From Massospora cicadina (lineage: Eukaryota; Entomophthoromycota; Entomophthoromycetes; Entomophthorales; Entomophthoraceae): DNA of 64,000 nt. Below are positions 22,101-32,825 of the stretch, in pieces; positions within the stretch are counted from its first letter, which is position 1, and the number at the start of each line of letters is the position of its first letter. The notes under the pieces were generated by a model, which was not told where the DNA came from, did no database searches, and was given only the letters and a program-made list of their open reading frames with translations. The stretch spans positions 29,033 to 93,032 of the forward strand of contig JAKSZP010012186.1 of assembly GCA_022478985.1 (NCBI GenBank), given 5' to 3'. A program made the translations under genes and the position numbers.

Positions 22101-23520
22101 GAAATGATCAAAATGAACCTATTTGACAAATAATTTATGGGAAAAAATGGGATTGAAATTATTTTGAAAAATATTTTTTAAGTTCTAACATCAGGAAAAT
22201 CTATGTACAAATACTTGAATCTATTTCAATTATTAAAAAAGAACTCTGGTGCATGCAAACCAAGACCACCAAAGCAGGATTTTTCAATTAAGAAAATTTC
22301 TTTTAAGTTAGATTTGTAAAGGAAAGATTATGAAAATCATATGGAAATCCAGGGGACCCAGAAGGCGTTTATGTTTCCTCTGGAGTTATCTTTGCAGGTA
22401 CAGAGGCCTCAACTTCCAGAAATCCAAACAATAACCCCTAAACTTATCACACCCCTTTCTAAAAAAGCCTACAAGATGAAAAAGATAATTTAAGGGTTTA
22501 TGGTGATGCTTGGTACATTACTAAGAGAATGTCTTGCATGCTGGTTGGCAAGCAACCAATCAAGAAAAAAAGGTGACCTAAAATAGTGTAATATATAAGG
22601 TTATCAAGATTTTGCTTACACTAAAAATTTGCAAACATAAACTAAAAGAAAGTGTATTTGATTGTTGAGCATCTTAGATAAGCGTCAAAATCCCAAAATT
22701 CATGGCATGAAAGTACCAAAAGGGTAAGTTTGTAATTCTCCAAGTTTGGGCATCTTAGCATACAAATTTGAGACAATTAAAAACTTAAAAATTATCAACA
22801 AGTTGAGGTGCAGTGTTCATCTATGTTGCGTTGGTCTATGTCACTTGGCGGTAAAATACACATGAGAAAAAGTTGGTGCTCTCAGTCCAAGATTAACACA
22901 TGGCCAAGTTTTGGAGGAAAATTAAATAGATGCAAGCTGATTGGCCATCCAGGTGGCTACATTAATGATTAAGACTACAAAACCTTGTAGGATTCTCTAT
23001 TGGGAAGCCTTGACTAAGCCTTAGACTCTGGAGCCCAGGGTTTTAGCGCTAGCTTTACTCAGTCATGAAAATGTTGATGCCTTTGCGGCGTTCTGAGATC
23101 CAGTTTCTTTCCCACATGCCAACTGCATAAATTGATAATTTTAATTAAACTTAAAACGTGACTCCCAGGTAGGAGAGTTAACATATCTAAATGTGCTTTA
23201 AACTTCAAAGAAATAAATGTAATTTTAGGTGAGGAAAGGAGGAACACATCCCAACCTAATAATAGTTTTCTAGCAAGAGCTATGAGAATCATAATAATAT
23301 ATGCATATGAGACTAAAATCCTGATATCCTAGAAACTTGATGACTTTTGGATTGAGAGTCAATTTTAGAAAAATTGCTAATTTTAAATATGAAAGTATCC
23401 CAAAACATTAATTTTAATATTAAATCTTATCTAAAGCTGATAAAATATCACCCTTTGACAATCTTTTATTTCTAAGCTTAGTCTTAAAAAAATTTGTTTT
23501 ATTAGTTGATCATTACAAAG
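19160..23520. repeat. Tandem array, about 3.3 units of ~1.31 kb
   Basis: The same series of blocks recurs with starts near 19430, 21640 and 22945: GGCCA(C/T)CC...GGTGGCTAC, TAGGATTCCCT, AAAACGTGACTCCCAAGTGG-like, GAGGAAA...GGAACA. The last two starts are 1305 bp apart. The first two are 2210 bp apart, or about 1315 after removing the solo LTR at 20741-21635. Units diverge strongly by substitution and small indels. No unit has a convincing long frame. It could be an old satellite or a decayed, repeatedly duplicated element. Confidence 0.75.
20741..21635 (+). repeat. Solo LTR inside the tandem array
   Basis: It interrupts unit 1 to 2 at a point where the other units are continuous. It begins (C)TGTTAGGATTTCC and contains TATATAAAA (about 21364) with AATTAAATAAAAC about 20 bases later, a usual LTR promoter and polyadenylation layout. 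AGATG occurs on both sides (20736-20740 and 21636-21640), a possible 5-bp target duplication. The TGTTAG start suggests a copia-type LTR, but no internal region remains to prove it. Confidence 0.62.
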
Positions 23521-23605
23521 ATAGTTCATTGGTAAAGAGATAGCTCATTTCTTTTGCTTTTAGTTAATATTAATAGGTTAACAGAGCAATAAAATATAAT
23601 TAAAG

Positions 23606-23781
23606 GAATATGCTAAATTAAAAAAAAGAAAAAAGTATTTAAGATGGGGCAACCTTGGGATTATTATGCCACGCCAGGAATTTTCTAGCCAGTACAGGTT
23701 TCGAACATGTAATGAACAAAACCTGCACTAGGGTGGAAGCAGAAATTACCCTGCCAGGCTAACTACCCTTGAATATGCTAA
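23606..23781 (-). mobile_element. tRNA-derived SINE family 2, copy a
   Basis: The body (23617-23770, ~154 bp) is flanked by an 11-bp duplication GAATATGCTAA (23606-23616 and 23771-23781). On the minus strand it starts with AAGGGTAGTTAGCCTGGCAG (an A-box-like stretch) and has a B box in ATGTTCGAAACCTG. It ends CCAAGGTTGCCCCATCTTAA plus an A-rich tail. The other copy is at 58087-58255. Confidence 0.88.
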
Positions 23782-24350
23782 TTTAGATATGATTTTTTCA
23801 TGCTTAAAAAGCTTGATTCAGCTCATTAATTTTTATTGATTATGACATCCTGTTGAGATTTTATTATTGACAAAAAATGTGTTGTTGCCAAAAACATCTA
23901 CAATCTATTAATTAATTAGCTAATGTAGAGGTTATTTTTAGCAACAATTTGGTGCTTTAGTGCCAACTTGAAGTAAAAAAAGTATTTTAAAACTCTTGAA
24001 AAAGCCTCCATAGCCATTAGTTGTATCTTCTTAATCCAGAATTCTGGTATCTTCATTTGAAAGGTCATATTAAATATAAAAATCACCTTATTTGCTATTT
24101 CTCAAAGCCAAAATGAATTGTAGAATTCCAGAATTTTCCAGAACTATTCTGTCTAATCCCAAAATCTATATCATATCCTTAGCCATTTTTTACTGTGATG
24201 TCAGTACTAACCTAGAAGATTCTCATTTTATTAAGCAGACCAATGGTAACCCTGGAAAATGTCCTTAAGAACAATGGTTTACATAAGCAAGTGGATGCCA
24301 GCTAGGAAAGAAAAAAGAATTTCTATTTGGAATAATGAGTTTCATTAGAA
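23782..24350. other. Spacer with a fold-back sequence
   Basis: No coding signal. At 23878-23951, two arms of ~23 bases (TGTTGTTGCCAAAAACATCT and the near-complement ending TTTTTAGCAACAA) flank a ~20-base AT-rich loop. It may be the remnant of a small inverted-repeat (MITE-like) element; only one copy is in the window. Confidence 0.5.
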
Positions 24351-25089
24351 ATATGCCAAAAATAATGACTCTATTATACATAGGGTTATGAATAAGATTA
24401 TTTTTATGATGTTTGCATGCCATAAAAAAACTGAACTTGGAATGTGGGTTCTTTAGCAGCCACGACAGCAGGCACAGACTAGTCAGATGCGCCTATTCAG
24501 GATTTGGAGTGGAGGGGAGGCAATTTTTTTGTTGTTTTAAAGTTGAAGCTTCCCTTACCCTAAACAATAAGTGAGACCCTTAAGGAACTACAAATTAGTG
24601 TGAACAGAAATTGTAAAATTTAGTAAATTTTTTATAAAAACCAAAAATGAAAGCTTTTTATTTTGTGAGAGGAATTAGATTAATAACTAACACCCTACCA
24701 TTAGCAGAGCGCTGGGTATTAGGTTGAGCTGAAGAGGGTAGTCACCAAGCCAAATTTTAATACTAGTGGATGATTCTCATATCTAGAATACCGCAATTAG
24801 CAGCTTCAAATCCCAATTTCACGTTCAGTAGTATTATAGATTATTGTCTCCATCAATTTCATACAGTAACTATATCAGCCAATATTTAACACTATTCACA
24901 GGTTGATTTAGGAGACTTCAAATGTCCAAATTCAAATTTGACAATTTTATTATTATGTGCAAGGTTAAATCCTCAAATTTTAACCTTTCCTCTTCAACTT
25001 TTTGACCAAATTTATACTATCAGAAGAATTTTTCTTTCAGGTTGTCTACTGATTGAGTCGCCATTTGGGGATAAAGATTAGGGCTGTGT
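24351..25089 (-). repeat. F 3' LTR, distal part
   Basis: Aligns with 54093-54850 (blocks TGTGGGT, GTGAGACCCTTA, ACTACAA(A/C)TTAGTGT, GATTGAGT(C/T)GCCA). It breaks off at GGGCTGTGT, where E begins, and continues at 31795. The outer edge is approximate. Confidence 0.8.
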
Positions 25090-25561
25090 TTCTCAGCGTG
25101 ACAGTTCTCTTAACTGATGAGTAAAGTTCAAAAATGAGCTCAAAGTTGTAAATTAAAGGAGAGGTCAATAAACAAAAAGATGGGACGAATATAGAATACT
25201 TTATTGAGTTAGAAAATGTCAATATTTATAGGTCGTGCAGGGACATAGTGCCTCAAGGACCTTCATGCCCGTACATTCTAGATCTTTCACTGCCTTCCAA
25301 ATTGACTGCCTGGTCAGCATCCTCATTGTGCTGCGTCATCCTTGTGACCAAGCGGTGGGGGCACGCCTCTTGAAATTTGGGAAGTAGGGATATTGTTTCT
25401 GAAAGTGTCTCCATTGATTCTCATATGCATGTGCCTCCTGATTGAATCTATTTTTGGCGCCTTCAAGATAAGGTTCTTTTCACATGGATACAAGAAGTGA
25501 TATTTCAAGGCTCTATTTGGGAACAGAAATTTTGACTTGCTTGTCATCTTGAATCCTTACA
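25090..25561 (-). repeat. E 3' LTR
   Basis: 472 bp, paired with 31264-31794. Shared blocks include ACTTTATT(A/G)AGTTAGAAAA and CCTCATTGTGCTGCGTCA. Element-sense start TGTAAGGATTC. Confidence 0.87.
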
Positions 25562-25899
25562 ATGCCCCTTAAGATCCTGTCAGAGGGGGTATAGGGCTGA
25601 AGAAATTAGACATGCACTTGATTCACCACTGTTCCCAAATTGACGTTGGAAATGAAGTACTCCAAGTTCACCTTAAATGACCTTATAAGGTCCATACTAA
25701 AGAACGTTGAGATTATTTTGTTGACCTCTGGGTCAATGGTGATAAAAGAGAACAAACCCAATTGAAAATTGTTAAGGAGGGTTAAACAAAATTGAATCAG
25801 GATGTATCCCTTTCTGTGGTGGTGACAAAGCCTTATGTAGCTAGGGCTTGAAGCCAGGAAGTTTCATTTGCTAAGGCCCTCATAATTAAATCAGAGTTC

Positions 25900-26560
25900 T
25901 CAGGTGCGGAGGCCATGAGCAATGGCTGAATGCTACTTGGTAGCCAGGGAGCACGCTCATATATAGAGCTTTGAAGGGGGACATATTGAGGACTCAGTGG
26001 TAGCTTATTTTATAAGCAAGAAAAAACGCTGACCAGATAATGATTCAACAAGCAGGATTGTAGGCGGCCAACTTCCGCAAATAAGAGACAAGGATTCCAT
26101 TAGCGCGTTCCACCGCCCCATTGGTTGATGGATTGTAAGTGGTGGCGAAACTCTGGCTAGTACCAAAAAGCGAGGTAATTTCTTTGAGTCCTTTGAGGTG
26201 AAATATAACCCATTGTCTGAAAGTAAAGTTTGTGGGCATCCATGCTGGGTGAAGATGGATCAAATAAGAAATTGGACCATGGCTTTTGCAGTGGCAATTG
26301 GGACCAAAACCACTTAAACCTGTATTTATAAATGGTCCACGGCTAAGAGGATATATTTATGGCCATGCAGCACGGTGGTAAGAGGGCCTACTATATTAAT
26401 GCTAACAACTTGAAAGGAACTGTTGAGGAACAACAGAGTTTTGATATTGAGACCGGCCCAATATTATGATCAGCAAGTCATATAATCTTTCAGGACCTCT
26501 TGGATAGTTTCCACCATTTGGTCCCAGTAACATCATGTCTTTAGCCACTTGTGAGTCTTC
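25900..26560 (-). pseudogene. E integrase
   Basis: The minus frame 26263-26045 contains ATTYNPSTNGAVERANGIL, the integrase core segment holding the third catalytic residue (E in VERANG), preceded by a short FTSKGLKEI-like stretch. Degenerate sequence to the right (26300-26560) continues the core, with the zinc-finger region further right. Stops and frameshifts throughout. Confidence 0.8.
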
Positions 26561-26779
26561 TTTAATGCTTAGTGTCCCATAGTCGCATGCCCCTCTGGGA
26601 TAACTTCAGTTCAAAAAGAAGGGCGTATGTAGGGGAACCATTTCTTATTGACCCTTTTATAATGCAGCCTATCCTTGATCTGGTAGTCTTGGGTCATCTT
26701 TTGAAGCTCAGCTTGGATCTTAGGAGTTACCAACTCCCAGAAATCTGGTTAACCAATTATATCATACAGTCAGTCTTCC

Positions 26780-27320
26780 TTGGGGGTTAAGGCAAATAAT
26801 ACCAGTATTCTAGAGAGACCATCGGCATTCTGGTGAATTGCTCCCATGTGATAGACAATAGTGAAATCGTAGCTCTTCAGCTTTAGGCCCACCTGGATAA
26901 ACGGCTATCTGGGTCCTTCATCTGCTGAAGCCACCAGAGCGAGGAATGATCAGTGACAATTATGAAGTAGGTGCTGTTAAGATAGGGCTAAAAATGCTTG
27001 ATTGCTAATAATATAGCCAGGCATTCTTGTTAAGTATTGATATAGTTCTGTTCGTTTTGCTAAAGGTTTTGATGAAGTAAGCTAATGGATGATCGACCTG
27101 ATTTTCATCATGCTGGGCTAGAATGGCCCCAACGTCAACATGCTTGCATCTGCGAATAACAAGAAAGGTTGATCAAAGCGTGGATGGACTAAAATGGGGT
27201 TTAGTACAAAGAGCAGTTATCAACGCATTAAAAGCCTGTTACATTCTGACCGCCACTAAAAATGCACGTTCTTCTGCAGAAGGTAAATTAGAGGCTTAGC
27301 CAGGTCAGAAAACCAAGTAA
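26780..27320 (-). pseudogene. E RNase H and connection
   Basis: Minus-strand fragments match the RT connection (KPLI...LLQKNVHF near 27290-27250) and RNase H (a QNEQNYIN-like loop near 27050 and the VTDHSSLWWLQQMKDPDSR-like segment near 26955-26900). The reading changes frame several times, and an ultrashort retroposon separates this part from RT. Confidence 0.65.
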
Positions 27321-27348
27321 TAAACTGACAATAATAACCCACCATGGC

Positions 27349-27378
27349 TGGGTTGGGACCATCTAGTACTAAAAAAAA
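27349..27378 (+). mobile_element. Ultrashort retroposon, copy 2 (~30 bp)
   Basis: TGGGTTGGGACCATCTAGTA followed by CT and about ten A. Flanked by 16-bp repeats AATAACCCACCATGGC (27333-27348 and 27379-27394). Inserted in the pol of E. Confidence 0.85.
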
Positions 27379-27399
27379 AATAACCCACCATGGCAAGGA

Positions 27400-28130
27400 A
27401 CACCTGGATATCCCTCAGTCTCTGGGGGCGTGGCATCCTTTTAATGCCGTCAAATTTGTCTAGTATAGGCTGGATGACATCTTTTTACACCATTTGTCCA
27501 AGGAACTCCATTTCTGACTGGAAAAAGGAGCACATAGAAGATTTGATCTTTATCAGAGCCTTCATAAGCCAATTGGAAACTACCCAGAGATGCTTCATGT
27601 GTCCATTGAAATTTTGTAAGAAGACAGTGTGTTGTCAAGGTATATGAGGACACATGATAACTTCAAGTACCTGAGGATCCCACCCATGGCGCGATTGAAG
27701 GTGGTTGACGCGTTACAAAGGCCCTGGGGCATCCTCATGGGTTCAAATAGCCCTTCATTGGCTATGAGCGTGCGCTTGGCTGAGTCTTTGGGGGTAAGCT
27801 CCACTTGCCAATACTCGCTGGTGAGCTCCAATGTAAAAAATTATTGTGATCTGGCAAGCAGATGGAGAGAGCCATCATTTCAGGGCAGAGGATAACTTTT
27901 TTGGTGATAGAGTTGATCTAGTGATAGCCCATCACCACCTGATGACTGCCATCCTTCTTTTGAACCAATAGGGGAGGGAAATCCCAAGGGCTGATTAAAG
28001 CATCAATAATCTGGCTTCAAAAAGATGTTTGAGTTTTACCTCCACCTGTGCCTCTTCAACCTTACTTTTTTGGTAAGGTCATGACCAATGGGGAGAGACC
28101 TCAGTATCCACATTATGTAGAGCCCCACTT
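27400..28130 (-). pseudogene. E reverse transcriptase
   Basis: Minus frame 27831-27595 reads SEYWQVELTPKDSAKRTLIA, FEPMRMPQGLCNASTTFNRA and LSCVLIYLDNTL: the RT palm with YLDN in place of YLDD. Fingers lie at 27850-28100 in other frames (a GSKEGWQSSGG stretch stands for the KKDG block). Stops disrupt it. It sits between RNase H and protease as expected. Confidence 0.87.
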
Positions 28131-28379
28131 AGTTTCATAAGTTGTAAGTTGAGGCAGAAAAGAGGTTGAATACTCCTCCAATAATTATTGAACTTTGCGC
28201 TGTTTTTCATCTGTGAGCTCCTTTCCAATATGGGTGTCAACCAGAGCCACTAATGGGGGCATCTTAAAACCAAAATCTCTCAGCTCCCAAAACTTTGGAC
28301 ATCATTGACAGCCTCTACTGGTAGAAGGCGGACATATGTGGAGGAATAAATGGGCTTACTACCTTAGGTTTTTTGGTAA

Positions 28380-28800
28380 GGTTACCCAACAACACCAATA
28401 TAAATCTGCATAGGAGGGATCTAGAATACCTGGACAGGTTAGAGCCTCCTTGGCGGATGAATTATCTAAGCCTCAGATCTCCAGCAGGTATCCAGAGGGG
28501 ATGTTAACAGGGATTTGGGTCTTGAAAATAACTTCGAACTTTGAGGGTATAGTGTTAGTCCTAGTTAAATAAATTGGCATGCCTTCATCGCCATTAACAG
28601 CGGGCAGGGCAACTGGACCCAAGAGCCCTTATGTGATACTCGAGTTAGTCAATTCAGCTCTCACTCTCTAGTAGGCAAGCTAAGACCTTTACCAATGCTT
28701 TGGAGTTGCAGGAAGCTTCAAAGATTAGGGGAACCCGATGTCCCAATGGGGATAGAAATCCTTCATCAAAATGTACCACCACGGAGTAGTCTCAGAGAAA
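28380..28800 (-). pseudogene. E protease end and protease-RT linker
   Basis: Minus reading gives GLLGPVALPAVNGDEGMPIY, TNTIPSKFEVIFKTQIPVNI and PSGYLLEI. The latter corresponds to the linker block seen in A2 (IPSGHQVIIGTELEI) and D. The protease active site itself is not clearly readable. Confidence 0.5.
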
Positions 28801-29199
28801 CTGAGCTCTAAGAAGAAGTTCATAGCTCTAGTTATCAAGTGCAATGGCGGGGGTATTTACGGAAAGCTTCCCAAATAAGATAGTTAGGGAATAATAGGCC
28901 TCTATTGATCATGTACACTGCAGTTCATCAATGCTGTACTCCATATAATAAAGCAAGTTTGGGGCGATCTTAATATGTTTCAACTTAGACGATATAACAT
29001 TCATGGGGAACCACTGTTGACTATGGTGAGAACTGAAATCTATGAACTTAAACAGCGAAGTGGGGTAACCAGACTTAAAATTGTGGATGTAGCGTGAGAA
29101 ACATGGGAGAGTCATTGGAAAAAGAGTAAGCAATATAAATTCTTTAAATATCATCGGGTACCAAATCTGCTTCTTCATGTATGAAAGCTCCAGGTTCAT

Positions 29200-31100
29200 T
29201 AGAGATCATTGATGATTCTGAGGCGTGGTAGGGATGTCAGCATGGTGCGCCTCATCCTTCATGCTGAAGGCCCTTTTCCCGCATCCTATGAAAGTCATTT
29301 CCAGAATTTCTTAACAATGTCAGAAGCCTTGCAGAAGTACATTGGGGTCAAGGATTTTTCTGGTTTTTGACAACATTGACCTGAGGACAGTAAGAGGGGG
29401 TAGAAGCAGTAGCCTTAAGATGTTGGATCTTCATAGGGATCTCTTTAAGCGCTTCCTTGATTTCTAAAATGCACGTAAAACTGTTCTTTTGTCCAATCAT
29501 ATGCATTTGAATCTCAGGACAAGACCCCAATGCAGAGATGACAGCGGTAATGGTATCATCCAAGTAATATGATTTGTGGCAACTAAGGGTTGTGCTTAGG
29601 CATAGAAATGGCTGACGATTCCACAGAACTATCCCTTTAACAGGCGGCTACCCATAAATGCTTGATGATTGGCCAGGGTTTGATTGCTGCTTAATTCCTG
29701 GACCAAGGCCACGGACCTGCTCCTATAAGTAGCATTCTTTTAGATGGGGAGTCATTATCTCTTGAGCAGTGCTGTTAAGGCAGGGGTGAATATGCTTCAC
29801 TTTTTTCTAGTCAGTGGCCTCTTCCATGAAACTCTCATGTAGAATATAGGAAAGAGGCGATGTTATTATGGCTGGTGGTGAACTTCTCCTTAAAACTATT
29901 TTTTTATTTTTTTACAATAGAAGTGGAGAGGGTATTACTACTAGGAATTGGTGTAGGCTCAGAAATCTTAGTTTCCACATAGTTGAAGGGGGCCTGATGA
30001 TCCAACTGACATCTTAGGATCTTGAGGTCCTCTTGGATATCATCCCAGTTTCAGTTGAGAGAGGAAATGGAAGGCTTTTGGGAAACCTTCTATTTTAAGG
30101 ATTGAGTATTGGCGCACTGAAGAATAAGGTGACTGAATAGGTTGTTCAAGCAGGTCTTGAACCCTCATCAGGTTTGAGCTGGGAAATATGACTATGGGTA
30201 AGCTTGGTGAAGGCGTTAAAATTATCCATCTCATCTGACAGTGCCTCAATCAAGACCCGCGGATTGAAGGAGACTCCATCAACTTGGAGTCTATATCCTT
30301 GGGCCACATTTCAGATCTGATCCCATAAGGCAGCTAGAGCTGCCAAGACGCACTTTCTCCAAGGGTCATTGGGGTTGCCTAGAGTAGGCACTGCGGGGCC
30401 AGAGGGCCCTTAAGACCCACGGGGACCTCCATTCCCTTCAAGAACCTCACATCCTTTGGGACCTTATGGACCCCTAGGCCCTTCAGGTCCTTCACTCCCA
30501 GAGGTGAAGTCGCAAGAGGCTAGCTCCAGATAGCGTTACTGGAGAGTCCATACCATATCTTCAACTTGGTGGAGGCGTTGGTTCCAAGCAGCCTCAAGGA
30601 GTTGGCTTCCAATGTAGTTGCTCTTCAAGGTAGCCTGAAATTCCCTATCCAACACCACAATCTGGTTTCAGGCTTCATTAATTAATCACTGGTTATTGAC
30701 AATGGTTTTTTGTTGTCATGGATGAAGGGGAGGCTGCATTATAGAATTCAAAAACATGAGATTGTAGAGTTTGGGTAAGCTCTAGTTGTCAGGAGACTTC
30801 ATGATGGTGCAACTTGACTAACTGTAGGAGGCGCTGTATGGCAGGATGGACAAAATTTCAAAGACCGCATTTGGTCCTTAAGGTCAGTTCTCCCGCTGGT
30901 AGCTGGGCTGAGGTATATAGATCTTGCATGGTAGAAGGCACCAAAGAAGCACGGGAGTGACTTGAGCAGACTCCCACAGAATAAAGCCATTTATTAATTG
31001 TTAAATAATTTCGTTAAGGTTCTCATACTGAAGTTGGTACTGATCACCAACAATTGAGGATAGAGTGAATTGAATTTATGGCCTGAAGTTTTTAAGCTTT
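29200..31100 (-). pseudogene. E gag with collagen-like Gly-Pro segment
   Basis: Minus reading around 30500-30360 gives EGPEGPRGP and GGPRGS-x-GPSGPAVPT, a Gly-x-Pro-rich linker, then NPNDPWRKCVLAALAALWDQI and DEMDNFNAFTKL, which resemble capsid helices (about 30350-30180). N-terminal charged helical sequence extends to ~31000 and the C-terminal part reaches ~29350. D carries a similar Gly-Pro linker in its gag. Several stops. Confidence 0.55.
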
Positions 31101-31241
31101 AAGGCCGCATGGGAGATACTATGTATCATGAGGTACTAATCCATTGAGCGACGCTTCTTATCTGATCATCACGTTGACTTTCATGAATGCTAGTATTCTA
31201 CAATGTTTGTGATAGACGTTTTTTACTTGGACATCTCAGAG

Positions 31242-31260
31242 CCCCCTGTAGTGATCACCA
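31242..31260 (-). other. E primer-binding site
   Basis: Minus-strand TGGTGATCACTACAGGGGG, beside the 5' LTR. One mismatch to the shared site. Confidence 0.75.
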
Positions 31261-31263
31261 CTT

Positions 31264-31794
31264 TTCTCAGTGTAACAGTTTTCTTGACTGGCGCCAAAGT
31301 TCCAAAATGGGCTTGAAGATAAGAATTAGACATCGATGAATCCCCCCCTTGGGTTGGGACCATCTAGTACTAAAAAAAGATAAGAATTAGAGGAGAGGTA
31401 AAAAAAGATGGGGCGAATATAAACTACTTTATTAAGTTAGAAAAGCGTCAATATATATAGGGCGTGTAGGGACATGGTGTCTCAAGGACCTTCATGGCCC
31501 TGTATGATCAAGATCTTTCACTGACTTCAAGATCTACCGCCTGGTCAGCACCCTCATTGTGCTGCGTCAACCTTGTGACCATAGCAGTGGGGCTGCACCC
31601 CTTGCGATTTGAGGAAGCAGAGACAGGATTCCAGAAGGTGTCTCCATTAATTCTCGTATGTGTGATGCTTCCTGACCAAATCTAGTTTCAGAGCCATCAA
31701 GATAAGGTTCCGTTTTTGTGGGTTTGAGAGTCAATCTGTCAAGGCTTGATTTGAGAGCAGGGATTTCGACTTGCTTGTCATCTAAAATCCAAAC
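31264..31794 (-). repeat. E 5' LTR
   Basis: Pair of 25090-25561. Longer mainly because it contains an ultrashort retroposon at 31331-31377. Confidence 0.87.
31331..31377 (+). mobile_element. Ultrashort retroposon, copy 3 (~47 bp)
   Basis: Ends TTGGGTTGGGACCATCTAGT followed by ACT and A. Flanked by 14-bp repeats AGATAAGAATTAGA (31317-31330 and 31378-31391). The other LTR of E (about 25150) has the site once and uninterrupted. Confidence 0.85.
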
Positions 31795-32095
31795 TGTGTT
31801 GTTGCATTTATGATTTTTCAAAATATACACAGAGTTTTCAGATCTTTTTCATGTATTACTTTTAATTTTTGAAACTAAAATGGGTTTGATAGTAGATGGG
31901 GGGAAAGAAACATGGGAGGCATAAAGGGGCTACAGCTGCACATCTCTCATACAGAGTGTGCCTTAGGTCAGAGCTCGGGGTAAGGGACAGAAATTTTTGG
32001 AGTTGAACCCTTTTTTATTCATAGAAAGGATATATGACCTTGTCCAGCTTGATATCTGGAGCCAAGGGCCTTAAATTACCCTTTATTAAAACACA
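31795..32095 (-). repeat. F 3' LTR, proximal part
   Basis: Continues the F LTR after E and aligns with 54855-55144 (GTGTGCC(C/T)TAGGTCAGAG, GGAGCCAAG(G/A)GCCTTA). A purine tract (rc of CCCCTTTAGGGG, about 32105-32120) lies next to it as the plus-strand primer. Confidence 0.82.
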
Positions 32096-32159
32096 TAGGG
32101 ACTAGTCCCCTTTAGGGGCATGGCCAAGACATAGTTCTTATGAGAGGTGGGGAGTTAAA

Positions 32160-32825
32160 TTACTATTTAGTAGCCTTCTGGGGACGGGAAGGTGACGGGG
32201 CCTTGTAGTTGGCCTTGCAAAACTCAGCAATCAATTCTTGTCAGTTCTTGCAATTTTTGGAAGAAACCCAAATTTTTTTAATAAGATGGAAACCTTTTCA
32301 TGATATCAAGTAATGCAAACTGCATTTTCCTCTCTGAGAGTTCATGATCTGCTCTACTTAATTCTAGCACACCCTCAATTATGATGGGCTTTATCTCCGC
32401 TGGCTTCTGACCTTTAAATGGAGATAAGGAGGAAGCATGAAAAAAGATGTGGGTCCCTCAGTGGTGTAAATCTCACGTGGAAAGATCCATTATTAAGCAC
32501 CTGAAAGATAGGGAAGGGACCTGCACACTTATGAGACAACTTACAGCATGGCACTTTGAGGTGCGCATTCTTGGTTCTTTCATAATCAAATCACCTAGTT
32601 TGAAGTCTGGGCCCGCATGGCAGCTTTTTGTCAACAAATTTATTAGATTCATTGGTAAGTTAGCCAACTGTTGTTGGACCTGGTGATGAAACTTATAATG
32701 GTGTTTAATAAAGTTGTCTGCAGCTGGTTTATTACGGCTAATTTTTTTAGCTAATGGCGAAGGGGGTATTGTAACCCAAGTTAGCATACATTGGTTACAC
32801 CCCTTATGGATTTATGTCAGGCGTT
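32160..32825 (-). pseudogene. F integrase, C-terminal part
   Basis: Minus reading contains PMYANLGYNTPFAIS (the SPFYANYGYHP-like block), then QQQLANLPMNLINLL, GPDFKLGDLIM (the DFKVGDxV block), FFHASSLSPFKGQKPAEIKP (the FHVSLLEPY-like block), and a terminal LLDIMKRFPSY...FFQKLQELTRID resembling a chromodomain-type tail. It is separated from the rest of integrase (50509 onwards) by element B. G has the same protein at 61250-61700. Confidence 0.82.

Larger units (their letters stand above)
25090..31794 (-). mobile_element. Ty3/gypsy element E, inserted in the LTR of F
   Basis: Complete in outline: LTRs 25090-25561 and 31264-31794, a primer-binding site beside the right (5') LTR, then gag, protease, RT, RNase H and integrase reading leftwards. 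It is flanked by the 5-bp duplication TGTGT (25085-25089 and 31795-31799), and the uninterrupted site is seen in the 5' LTR of F near 54855. All coding parts are disrupted. Confidence 0.88.

Noticed and set aside
24755..24775. TTTTAATACTAGTGG as a reverse copy of the short retroposon
   Set aside because: Belongs to the F LTR and is present in the aligned position near 54520; only a chance match to ACTAGT.
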